Shown here in pieces: positions 8,821 through 16,347 of a DNA stretch of 64,000 nucleotides. The notes below the pieces were generated by a model. That model made no database searches and was not told where the DNA came from. It saw only the letters and a list, made by a program, of their open reading frames with translations. A program made the position numbers and the translations under genes. The stretch spans positions 1 through 64,000 of the forward strand of contig JAFSAO010000022.1 of assembly GCA_017440935.1 (NCBI GenBank), written 5' to 3'. The DNA comes from Opitutales bacterium. GTDB lineage: Bacteria > Verrucomicrobiota > Verrucomicrobiia > Opitutales > UBA953. Positions within the stretch are counted from its first letter, which is position 1, and every line of letters starts with the position of its first letter.

Positions 8821-9660
8821 TTATTTACGGCGGCGGCGCACCAACGCGAGAGCCGCAACGGCGGCACCGAAACCGGCGATCAGCGGGAACATCGACGGCT
8901 CGGGAACGCGCGCGCCGTCACCTTCGTCCCACATCGCGACGACTTCTTTTTCCGTGAGCGGACGCGTCCAAATCGCGTAGTCGTCGATATACGCCCAATG
9001 ATTGTTTGAACCCGGAGCGGAAAACGCACCGTTCCCGGAACCGCCGACGAGCGTTTCAATACCCGTGCCGATTACGCCCGCAGGAATTTTCTGCGGATTG
9101 CCGAGACGCTTGCCGTCGCCGTAAAACGTTACCGTTCCCGCCTTGCGGTCAACGACGAGCGCAACGTGGTGCCAATTACCGTCGGTCATCTTCGGAAAAC
9201 CGATATTGACGTGCGTTCCTCCGACGGAGAGCGAAAGATTCTTTCCGTCGATTGCCGTAATCGCCCAGCCCGGGTCATTCGGTTTGAGCCAGTCTTTGTT
9301 GCCGGAAATCATCGCCGGAGTGTTGCCGGTCTTTTCGGTTTTGAACCAAAACGCGACAGAAAAGCTGTCCTGAAAATAGCCGTCGAGCTCGCCGAGATTG
9401 ACGGCGTAGTTGTTCGGCTCGGTGCTTCGCCCGTTCCCGTTTTTAAACGAGGCGGAATAAACGAATTTGCCTTCCGTAAGGCGCGCCGTCGGACGCATCC
9501 CGAAAATGCTGGCTTCTCGATCCTGTCCGCAAACGTTTTTTACGGGATCTTTGGCATCGTCAAAATCCATGTAATACAAAAGTCCTTCGTCGCGACGCGC
9601 GAACAACGCACACGGGAGAGCAAGGGCGGCAATGAAGCAAAAGCGAAAGATATTTTTCAT
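8821..9660 (-). CDS. LamG-like (concanavalin A-fold) PEP-CTERM secreted protein
   Basis: A 279-aa protein with a signal peptide (MKNIFRFCFIAALALPCALF), a LamG/laminin-G-like domain with its usual strand motifs (FSVAFWFKTE, DGNWHHVALVVDRKAGTVTFY, AYIDDYAIWTRPLTEKEV) and a C-terminal sorting tag: VPEPS, a hydrophobic segment, then RRRRK. PEP-CTERM tags are processed by exosortase, usually with exopolysaccharide production. The ATG at 9660 gives a clean signal peptide; the longer ORF running to 10050 overlaps pstA and is rejected. Carbohydrate or surface binding is inferred from the fold. Confidence 0.85.
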   Translation of the reverse strand: MKNIFRFCFIAALALPCALFARRDEGLLYYMDFDDAKDPVKNVCGQDREASIFGMRPTARLTEGKFVYSASFKNGNGRSTEPNNYAVNLGELDGYFQDSFSVAFWFKTEKTGNTPAMISGNKDWLKPNDPGWAITAIDGKNLSLSVGGTHVNIGFPKMTDGNWHHVALVVDRKAGTVTFYGDGKRLGNPQKIPAGVIGTGIETLVGGSGNGAFSAPGSNNHWAYIDDYAIWTRPLTEKEVVAMWDEGDGARVPEPSMFPLIAGFGAAVAALALVRRRRK

Positions 9661-9743
9661 CACGAAAAATAATGAAATGCCCCTGTTTTTAAGGCAATCA
9701 TGAAAAGCAGGAATTTGAAGACGAAAAATTCGGGCGCACAGCG

Positions 9744-10646
9744 CTATTTCTTCGCTTTCGCACGGTCGCGGAAGGCGATGCGCGTAAGAATGTTTACGGC
9801 GAGAACGGCGACGGCAATGACGAGCGCGGCGCCCCAGCCCGCCGTGTGCATTTCTTCGAACGGTGAATTTGTCGCGTATTCCGTGATCAAAACCGGCATA
9901 TTTGCCGTCGGCTCGGAGAAAAACCCGGTCGGCCAGGCGTCGGCAAACATCGCGGTAAAAAGCAGCGGAGCGGTTTCGCCGGAAACGCGCGCGAGCGAAA
10001 GCAAAATTCCCGTAAGCAAACCGTTTTTTGCTGCTCGGCAAACGATGCAAAGCGTCGTCCGCGCACGCGACATGCCGAGCGCGAGCCCGCTTTCGCGCAA
10101 CGCGTCCGGCACCATCGCAAGCATATCTTCCGTCGTTCGCATAATCAGCGGGAACATGATAATCGCCAGCGCGACCGCTCCCGCGAATCCGGAAAAATGC
10201 CCCGTCGTTACCACAAGAATCGTGTAAACGAAAAGCCCGACGATGATCGACGGCATTCCCATCATGACGTTTGCGCTGAAACGCAACATCGCGCCGAGCT
10301 TGCTCTTTCGCCCGAATTCCGAAAGATAAATTCCGGCGGCAACGGAGAGCGGGACCGCGAGCGCGGCGGCGCAGAGCGTGATGAAAAGCGTTCCGAGCAA
10401 AGCGTTGGCAATGCCGGAATCGGGAACGCCGTAGGGCTTGGACGGATTGCTCAAAAAACCCCAGTCAATCGCGGGAACGCCGCGCGAGACTACCGTGAAA
10501 AGAATCCACGCCATCGCAGCGACTGCAAGCGCAACCGCGAAAACGGAAAACACGCGGACTCCGAAATCCGCCGTTTTGCGGAAAAACAAAGGTCTGCGTG
10601 CGGGAAACGCGCCGGAAACGGAACTTTGGAAGGAAGAATTACTCAT
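9744..10646 (-). CDS. pstA: Phosphate ABC transporter permease PstA
   Basis: A 300-aa inner-membrane permease with six hydrophobic segments and the PstA signature region FPLIMRTTEDMLAMVPDALRESGLALG plus the downstream EAA-type loop ARVSGETAPLLFTA. It pairs with PstC to pass phosphate delivered by PstS. It lies downstream of pstC, separated by a 110-bp palindromic repeat. No pstB ATPase or phoU follows in this window, so these must be elsewhere or supplied by another system. Confidence 0.93.
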   Translation of the reverse strand: MSNSSFQSSVSGAFPARRPLFFRKTADFGVRVFSVFAVALAVAAMAWILFTVVSRGVPAIDWGFLSNPSKPYGVPDSGIANALLGTLFITLCAAALAVPLSVAAGIYLSEFGRKSKLGAMLRFSANVMMGMPSIIVGLFVYTILVVTTGHFSGFAGAVALAIIMFPLIMRTTEDMLAMVPDALRESGLALGMSRARTTLCIVCRAAKNGLLTGILLSLARVSGETAPLLFTAMFADAWPTGFFSEPTANMPVLITEYATNSPFEEMHTAGWGAALVIAVAVLAVNILTRIAFRDRAKAKK

Positions 10647-10661
10647 GGTAAAAATTGGAGA

Positions 10662-10774
10662 TTAGTGAATAACGAATAGTGAATAACGAACAACGCATTC
10701 TTCAAAATTTTTGCTCCGCAAAAATCTTCGCACTGAATTATTCATTATTCATTGTTCGTTATTCATTCTGATTA
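10662..10774. repeat. Family-1 palindromic repeat (copy C), pstC-pstA gap
   Basis: The ends are imperfect inverted copies of a GTGAATAACGAATAGTGAAT-like sequence with a central hairpin ATTTTTGC/GCAAAAAT. It begins at the pstC stop codon and matches the copies flanking atpE in arrangement and centre. Confidence 0.8.
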
Positions 10775-11713
10775 ACTTCTTTCTCCGCGCTTGGCAGAAG
10801 TAAGGTGCAAGTAATATTGCGCGAAAACCTGAATGCCGAAAGCCATCACGAGCAACACGAGCCCGAGCGCGAAAAGTGCGCTGCGCTGAAGCCCGTCCGC
10901 TTCCGCAAAGTTGTTTGCGAGCGTCGCGGCAATCGTCGTTCCCGAGTCAAAAAGTGCCGCGGGAACGTCCATAATATTTCCGATGACGAAAAGCACCGCC
11001 ATCGTTTCGCCAAGTGCGCGACCGAGCCCGACAAACACGCCGCCGAGCAAGCCGCGCACGCCGTATTTCATTACAACATCTTTCGCGCATTCCCACTTTG
11101 TGCAACCGATTCCGTAAGCGGATTCGCGCAAAACGGCGGGCGTCATTTTAAAAACATCGCGCATAATCGCGCAGACATACGGCAAAATCATCAGCGCAAG
11201 AATCAGCCCCGCCGTAAAAAATCCGAATCCGTTGAAACCGTGTTCGCCGACCAAAAGCCCGCCGAGCACGGGAACGGCTTGCAGATTTAAAGTTTCCGCA
11301 AGAAACGGCTGGACGTAATTTTGCATCAGCGGAGCGAGCACGAAAAGCCCCCACATGCCGTAAATCACGCTCGGAATCGCCGCGAGCAAATCAATCGCCT
11401 GCGAGAGCACGCGCCCGATTGCCGGCGGCGCATCCGTCAGATAAAGCGCGGAAACGAACGCAAGCGGAAGCGCGACGGCAAGCGCAATCGCCGTTGTCAG
11501 GAGCGTTCCCGCGATCGACGGGAACGCTCCGAATTTTCCGGCAACGGGATCCCATTCCGAGGAAAATAAAAACCCGAGCCCGAACTCGCGCCACGCCTCG
11601 CTCGAATTGACAAAGAGCTGAACGAAAAAGCTCAACATCAGCAAACCGATCAGGCAAGCGCATGCGAGGCAAAACGTTTTGAAAAAGGAATCTGTAGCTT
11701 TTAGCGGATTCAT
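10772..11713 (-). CDS. pstC: Phosphate ABC transporter permease PstC
   Basis: A 313-aa multi-span permease. PstC hallmarks include SSEWDPVAGKFGAFPSIAGTL near the N-terminus, ALPLAFVSALYLTDA, and the cytoplasmic loop with RESAYGIGCTKWE and GRALGETMAVLFVIGN. It forms the channel with PstA. The start codon at 11713 is preceded at 11761-11789 by a direct repeat shared with pstS, so phosphate-starvation control is likely. Confidence 0.93.
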   Translation of the reverse strand: MNPLKATDSFFKTFCLACACLIGLLMLSFFVQLFVNSSEAWREFGLGFLFSSEWDPVAGKFGAFPSIAGTLLTTAIALAVALPLAFVSALYLTDAPPAIGRVLSQAIDLLAAIPSVIYGMWGLFVLAPLMQNYVQPFLAETLNLQAVPVLGGLLVGEHGFNGFGFFTAGLILALMILPYVCAIMRDVFKMTPAVLRESAYGIGCTKWECAKDVVMKYGVRGLLGGVFVGLGRALGETMAVLFVIGNIMDVPAALFDSGTTIAATLANNFAEADGLQRSALFALGLVLLVMAFGIQVFAQYYLHLTSAKRGERS

Positions 11714-12037
11714 TGCTTGTGTATTTCTGCAAACATTTTCGCCGAAGAATATTTAGCCGATATTCGGACTTCGTTAGTTTTTCGTTAAATCGTTTTTTAT
11801 TAACCACGGAACGCACAGAACGACACGGAAGTTTTGTTTTTCCCACAGATGAAGCAGATGAAAACGGATTTCTCTTATCCGATCTCAACACCATAAAGTT
11901 TTTTTCGGGTGCACAAATAAAACGCTTGCCTCGCGTTTTTTTTTTGCAAAATCACTCCTCACAATTGAGTCAAAAATTCATCGCAACAGATTTTCGACGA
12001 ACCAATCCTTTTAACCCAACAACTATACAAAAATAAA
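11714..12037. other. Divergent intergenic region between pstC and the PEP-CTERM gene
   Basis: It holds the pstC Pho-box-like site, then a copy of the ACCACGGAA-type repeat near 11794-11830, then AT-rich DNA up to the start of the plus-strand PEP-CTERM gene at 12038. A specific promoter for that gene cannot be called confidently. No gene or RNA is recognised. Confidence 0.5.
11761..11789 (-). promoter_or_regulatory. Pho-box-like direct repeat upstream of pstC
   Basis: On the minus strand two repeats TTAACGAA and CTAACGAA are spaced at 11 bp, followed by CGAATA and then a TAAATAT that could be a -10 element. Nearly the same 29-bp arrangement occurs upstream of pstS, at similar distance from the start. 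Direct repeats with an 11-bp period are the known form of PhoB/PhoP sites; the assignment is inferred. Confidence 0.65.
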
Positions 12038-12967
12038 ATGAATAAGTATATTACAATCTCCGCTCTCCTCGCCGCAGGAAGCACGTTCGCTAACGCGGCT
12101 TACGTTTGGACCGGGGCGGCAGGAACGTCCGAATGGAGCAACAAAGATAATTGGAGCTTTACAGGTGACAGCACTTGGACGGCTGATTCCAATGGTCCGG
12201 GGACCTCGGGGTCTAATATGTGGGACGAAATCCTATTTGACAAAAGTCAATACACGACTGCTCCGACAGCACCAACCTCTCTCGAAGGCTGGAATGTCAA
12301 ACTTTCTCTTAAAAATGGAGCCGATGTCACTCTGAATTCGTTTGGCAAGTGGCAAACCGGAGGGGAGTCTTACATCAATGTAGATTCGACATCAAAGCTG
12401 ACAATTAGCTCAGCCAACAATTTTGCCTACAGAGGCTCCGCCGCTAATTTTAATATTCTGTCTTATGAAGGATTAACCCTGACCAATTCTGTTTGGAGCT
12501 ATTCAGACGATATTGATTTCAACATTAATCTTGGAGAGCTCGGGAGCGTTTATGCGAATTGGTCTCTAAGCGGTAACATCAACATCGTATTCTCTGCGGA
12601 CTTAAAATATTCCGAAATAAACGCCGGACAGTATACATCTGAAGTTTCAGAAGACGGAAAATACCGCCTTGTTACGCGCCTTCTTTGGAAGAACGACCAT
12701 GACAACGGTGGTCTCATTGACGGAGATCACAACTTCACTTTCAATGGAGAGGTTTTAGCCAAATCTGACACAAGCCTTGAGGCAAATGAGGAAAGCCTTG
12801 GAAAATATTATATTGAAAAGGTTTACGGAGGTCCCGGAAGCCACAATGTTACAGGTAAAAACATTGTAGTAAGTTACGTCGAAGCGATTCCGGAGCCGTC
12901 GGCATTCGGGTTGCTCGCCGGATTGGGGGCTTTGGCGCTCGTCGGAGCGCGTCGCCGCCGCCGCTAA
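12038..12967 (+). CDS. PEP-CTERM secreted beta-rich protein
   Basis: A 309-aa protein with a signal peptide ending near NAA, a region with the PATR-like opening VWTGAAGTSEWSNKDNWS, a beta-rich Ser/Asn/Gly body, and a C-terminal IPEPS, hydrophobic segment and RRRRR tail for exosortase-type sorting. It sits alone on the plus strand between pstC and pstS and ends in a shared bidirectional terminator. It contains no GGGAACG word and looks more AT-rich than its neighbours, which may mean recent arrival. Function is unknown. Confidence 0.8.
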   Translation: MNKYITISALLAAGSTFANAAYVWTGAAGTSEWSNKDNWSFTGDSTWTADSNGPGTSGSNMWDEILFDKSQYTTAPTAPTSLEGWNVKLSLKNGADVTLNSFGKWQTGGESYINVDSTSKLTISSANNFAYRGSAANFNILSYEGLTLTNSVWSYSDDIDFNINLGELGSVYANWSLSGNINIVFSADLKYSEINAGQYTSEVSEDGKYRLVTRLLWKNDHDNGGLIDGDHNFTFNGEVLAKSDTSLEANEESLGKYYIEKVYGGPGSHNVTGKNIVVSYVEAIPEPSAFGLLAGLGALALVGARRRRR

Positions 12968-12990
12968 TGAGAGCTTAAAATTAAAGCTTA
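12966..12990 (+). repeat. Family-2 repeat after the PEP-CTERM stop codon
   Basis: GAGCTTAAAATTAAAGCTTA and the following AAGAA match the repeats found after the atpA, atpG and atpF stop codons, in the same orientation relative to the gene. Confidence 0.6.
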
Positions 12991-12993
12991 AAG

Positions 12994-13035
12994 AAAAGCG
13001 TTCCCGCGAAACAAATTGCGGGAACGCTTTTTTTA
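12994..13035. terminator. Bidirectional terminator built from two inverted GCGGGAACGC words
   Basis: The arms AAAAGCGTTCCCGC (12994-13007) and GCGGGAACGCTTTT (13018-13031) are exact complements around a 10-nt loop, with A and T runs outside. It separates the convergent PEP-CTERM gene and pstS. Confidence 0.92.
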
Positions 13036-13068
13036 TTTCCGTGGTTTCAGTGTTTTCCGTGGTTTATT
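13036..13068. repeat. Family-3 ACCACGGAA-type repeat at the pstS stop
   Basis: Two tandem copies of CCGTGGTTT lie directly after the pstS stop codon. Related sequence occurs near 11794 and, as ACCACGAA/ACCACAAA, around dinD. Confidence 0.5.
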
Positions 13069-14116
13069 GAAGTTTTTCGCGGATGAGCGAAACGACGTTT
13101 TCGGGAATCGGGACGTAATTCAGGCGCGCCGCCGAAGAAGCGCCTTCGGTGAAACACCAGTTGAAATAATTTTTCAGCGCCGCCTGCGTTCCCGCGTCCG
13201 CATCTTTTCGTATCAGGATATACGTTACGCCGGTGATCGGCCACGATTCCGCTCCGGGCTGGTCGGTGAGCATCATCAGAAATCCGGGTGCGTTTTTCCA
13301 ATCGGCGTTTGCCGCGCTTGCCGCAAAGCTCTTTGCCGTCGGCGCGATGAACGTTCCCGCGCGGTTTTCAAGCTGCGCACAATTTAATTTCGCTTCCACG
13401 GCGTAAGTGTATTCGGTGTAGCCAATGCTTCCGCGAATTTTGGCAACGTTGTTGCACACGCCGGGATTTTTCTGTCCGCCGATGCCGACCGGCCATTTGA
13501 CGGACGATCCCGCGCCGATTGCGTTTTTCCACTCGCCGGAAATTTTGCTCAGATAATCCGTAAAAATAAACGTCGTTCCCGAGGAATCCGAGCGGCGAAC
13601 AACCGTGATTTTCAAATCTTTCGGAAGCCGCACGCCGGGATTGATTTTCGCGATCGCGGGATCGTTCCAGTTCGTGATTTTTCCGAGAAAAATATCCGAG
13701 AGCACAGCGCGGCTGAGCTTGAGTTCGCCGGATTTTACGCCGGGAATATTGACGATGACAACCACGCCGCCCGTAAGCATCGGGAATTGAATCAGCCCGG
13801 CTTCCGCCTGCTGCTCCGCCGTGAGCGGATTATCCGTTCCCGCAAAATCCACCGTTCCCACCTTGATTTGACTGAGCCCCGCTCCGGAGCCGAGACTCTG
13901 GTAGTTGACACTCGCGTTGCCCGTCTGCGTGTAAGCATAAGTCCACAGCTGATAAACCGGAGCCGGGAACGACGCGCCCGCGCCGTTGAGCGTAATTGCA
14001 TTCGCTACGTTTTTTTCCGCCGGAATCGTATTTTCCGCGTCGCCGCAACCCGACGAAAGAAACGCGGATGCCGCCAAAACCGAGGCAAATGTTCCGATGA
14101 GTAATTTCTTTTTCAT
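13064..14116 (-). CDS. pstS: Phosphate-binding protein PstS (lipoprotein)
   Basis: A 350-aa periplasmic phosphate receptor. The signal peptide ends in a lipobox LSSGC, so it is lipid-anchored. PstS motifs are clear: LNGAGASFPAPVYQLW, YQSLGSGAGLSQI, VDFAGTDNPLT and RSDSSGTTFIFTDYLS, whose Ser/Thr/Asp residues bind phosphate, and GSIGYTEYTYA. It is separated from pstC/pstA by an oppositely oriented PEP-CTERM gene, and carries its own Pho-box-like site upstream. Confidence 0.95.
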   Translation of the reverse strand: MKKKLLIGTFASVLAASAFLSSGCGDAENTIPAEKNVANAITLNGAGASFPAPVYQLWTYAYTQTGNASVNYQSLGSGAGLSQIKVGTVDFAGTDNPLTAEQQAEAGLIQFPMLTGGVVVIVNIPGVKSGELKLSRAVLSDIFLGKITNWNDPAIAKINPGVRLPKDLKITVVRRSDSSGTTFIFTDYLSKISGEWKNAIGAGSSVKWPVGIGGQKNPGVCNNVAKIRGSIGYTEYTYAVEAKLNCAQLENRAGTFIAPTAKSFAASAANADWKNAPGFLMMLTDQPGAESWPITGVTYILIRKDADAGTQAALKNYFNWCFTEGASSAARLNYVPIPENVVSLIREKLQ

Positions 14117-14174
14117 AACGTTTTTATGAGGATTGATTTTGTTCCTCCATTTTCGTGTTCCCGTGTTTAACGCG

Positions 14175-14203
14175 TATTCGGGATTTGTTAGATTTCCGTT
14201 AAA
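14175..14203 (-). promoter_or_regulatory. Pho-box-like direct repeat upstream of pstS
   Basis: The minus strand reads TTAACGGAAAT followed by CTAACAAATCC and CGAATA, the same 11-bp-period repeat as upstream of pstC. It lies 59 bp from the pstS start. The thioredoxin-like gene starts divergently at 14284, so the site could influence both. Confidence 0.65.
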
Positions 14204-14283
14204 AACAAAATCGCGGGAACGCTCCGACTCTCCCTATAAAACAGTTGAAATTAAAGATTCTTTCTCTTACAAAAGGATTCATT

Positions 14284-15276
14284 ATGAAACCCCACAAATT
14301 CTATACCCTTGGATTAACGCTCTGTGCCCTCGCGTGCCCAATTTTTGCGTGGGCAATTCCCTCGGCGGAAACGGATCTCGCCGTCGCCGCGGAAAAAGCG
14401 AAAGCAACGCAAACACCGATGCTCGTCGAATTTACCGGTTCGGACTGGTGCCCGCCCTGCAAACAACTGCGGAAAACCGTTTTGGATACTCCGGCGTTTG
14501 AAGAATTCCTCGCCCAAAAAGGCTGGATTTACGTCGAACTGGATTTCCCGCGCAAGCCCGGAGCAATCCCGCCGGAACTCATGAAGGCACGCGAAGAAAT
14601 CATGATGCGCTACGGCGTTCGCGGCTTCCCGTCGATGTTGCTTCTCGATTCCGACGGAAACCCCTACGCCATCATCGTCGGCCCGGGAAAATCGCCCGCA
14701 GATTATTTTGACAAACTGGGCAAGGCGGAAGCTCTGAAAAAAGAATTTAAGTCCTCCGTCGTCGCCGCTCAAAAACTGCGCGGATTCGCACGCGCCGAAG
14801 CCCTCGCCGCCGCACTCGCGAAGCTCCCGCTACATTTCCAGACGTTCCAAACGGTTCTGATTCGCGACATCATCGCCGCGGACCCTGACGACCGCTTGGG
14901 CTTTGCCAAAAAAATACGCGACGGCGAAATGCTCCTCGAACAACAAAAAATGATCAAGGCGTTCTTTGAAACCACGCGCGGCAGACAAACACCCGAACAC
15001 CTTCAGAAAACCCGAGCCGAAGCGCTGAAACTCTTGGAAAACAAAGACCTGCTTCCGCCGATTCGCTTGGCGCTGAACAAGTTCATCAGCGACGGCTACG
15101 CGATCGAGCACAATCTCGAAAAAGCACTCGAATACCTGAAAGCCGCGCAGGCGTCCGATCCCGACTCCCGCGAAGGCAAGCGCCTCGTTTCCTGGGTTCA
15201 AAATATGGAACGCATTCTCGCATCCATCAAGGAATCCGAAGCACAGTCGAAAGCCGACTCCGACGCGAAAAAATAA
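14284..15276 (+). CDS. Secreted thioredoxin-fold protein
   Basis: A 330-aa protein starting at ATG 14284 with AAAGGA a suitable distance upstream. A signal peptide (about 1-24, ending FAWA) leads into a thioredoxin fold: MLVEFTGSDWCPPC with the redox CPPC motif near 52-55, and YGVRGFPSMLLLDSDG with the cis-Pro. From about 150 to 330 is a helical region with a long Lys/Glu-rich C-terminus of unknown role. DUF255/DsbE-like periplasmic reduction or disulfide handling is inferred. Confidence 0.82.
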   Translation: MKPHKFYTLGLTLCALACPIFAWAIPSAETDLAVAAEKAKATQTPMLVEFTGSDWCPPCKQLRKTVLDTPAFEEFLAQKGWIYVELDFPRKPGAIPPELMKAREEIMMRYGVRGFPSMLLLDSDGNPYAIIVGPGKSPADYFDKLGKAEALKKEFKSSVVAAQKLRGFARAEALAAALAKLPLHFQTFQTVLIRDIIAADPDDRLGFAKKIRDGEMLLEQQKMIKAFFETTRGRQTPEHLQKTRAEALKLLENKDLLPPIRLALNKFISDGYAIEHNLEKALEYLKAAQASDPDSREGKRLVSWVQNMERILASIKESEAQSKADSDAKK

Positions 15277-15294
15277 TTCCGTCTCCTCCGATGG

Positions 15295-15337
15295 CAAAAA
15301 GCGTTCCCGCAACCTCTCGCGGGAACGCTTTTTTTTA
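15295..15337 (+). terminator. Terminator from inverted GCGGGAACGC pair
   Basis: Arms AAAAAGCGTTCCCGC (15296-15310) and GCGGGAACGCTTTTT (15319-15333) pair perfectly around an eight-nt loop, 20 bp past the thioredoxin-like gene. Confidence 0.92.
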
Positions 15338-15446
15338 CGGTTTTCCCGCGCAAAAACAACACAGCCGTTCCCGTGAACGCTTGATTCGCAAAGCATTTTT
15401 CGCCAAACTTGCGCAAAACCCCAACTTCTTCGGGAGAAGACAAGTT

Positions 15447-16292
15447 ATGACGAATACTCCGACCAACCTTTCCCAAGCGCCGGACAGCATTAAAGCGGAA
15501 AATGTGTCCGCCGCAAAAATCAGTCTGCGCAACGTCAGCAAAACCTTTCGCTCGCGCCAAGGCAGCGTGCTTGCGCTGGACAACGTCTCGCTCGACGTCG
15601 CAGAAGGCGAATTCCTCTGCCTCGTCGGCCCCAGCGGCTGCGGGAAATCCACGATTCTGAACCTGATCGCCGGACTCGACACCGCCACGGAAGGCGAAGT
15701 CCTGATGGAAGGCGAACCGATTACCGGCCCCGGGCGGGAACGCATGGTGATGTTTCAGGAAGCGGCGCTGTTCCCGTGGCTGGACGTTTTGCAAAACGTC
15801 ATGTTCGGGCTTCGCCTGAAACCGAATCTGAACAACGCCGAGCGAGAAGAAGTCGCCATGTTCTACCTCAACCTCGTCGGTTTGCAAAAATTTTACCGTT
15901 CGCACATTCATGAACTTTCCGGCGGGATGAAACAACGCGTTGCCCTCGCGCGTTCTCTCGCGCCGAACCCGAGAATCCTGCTGATGGACGAGCCTTTTTC
16001 CGCGCTCGACGCCATGACGCGGGAACAGCTCTACGGCGACCTCCAACGCATTTTCGTGCAACGGCAAAAAACCATCGTTTTCGTCACGCACAATATCCGT
16101 GAAGCCGCCTGCCTCGGCGACCGCATCATTTTGCTTTCGCCGAATCCGGGACGCATCGCGCACGATTTCCGTGTCAATCTCCCGCGTCCGCGCGACATCA
16201 ACGATCCCGCGCTTTCGCAAACATCCATTCCGATTACCGCCGCGCTGAAAAATCATTTGAAAAAATCCGGCAAAATCGCCGAAGCCGACTGA
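15447..16292 (+). CDS. ABC transporter ATP-binding protein, nitrate/sulfonate/taurine type
   Basis: A 281-aa ATPase with Walker [21 protein letters not shown]-loop [19 protein letters not shown], signature [16 protein letters not shown], Walker [14 protein letters not shown] and switch histidine VTHNIREA. The QEAALFPWL and ALDAMTRE features are typical of SsuB/TauB/NrtD. The start at 15447 has a purine-rich GGGAGA upstream; the longer ORF would run back into the terminator. It precedes the fused binding protein-permease gene by 55 bp and forms one importer with it. Confidence 0.9.
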   Translation: MTNTPTNLSQAPDSIKAENVSAAKISLRNVSKTFRSRQGSVLALDNVSLDVAEGEFLCLVGPSGCGKSTILNLIAGLDTATEGEVLMEGEPITGPGRERMVMFQEAALFPWLDVLQNVMFGLRLKPNLNNAEREEVAMFYLNLVGLQKFYRSHIHELSGGMKQRVALARSLAPNPRILLMDEPFSALDAMTREQLYGDLQRIFVQRQKTIVFVTHNIREAACLGDRIILLSPNPGRIAHDFRVNLPRPRDINDPALSQTSIPITAALKNHLKKSGKIAEAD

Positions 16293-16347
16293 CGGGAACG
16301 CCGTTCCCGCCGTTTTTCAGATTTTTAAATTTTTGGATAAATAAAAA

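Noticed and set aside
9661-10050. Longer frame upstream of the LamG/PEP-CTERM gene
   Set aside because: It overlaps pstA; the ATG at 9660 opens a clear signal peptide.
15291-15446. Longer start of the ABC ATPase gene
   Set aside because: The extra 52 residues overlap the terminator and have no family similarity; ATG 15447 has a ribosome site.
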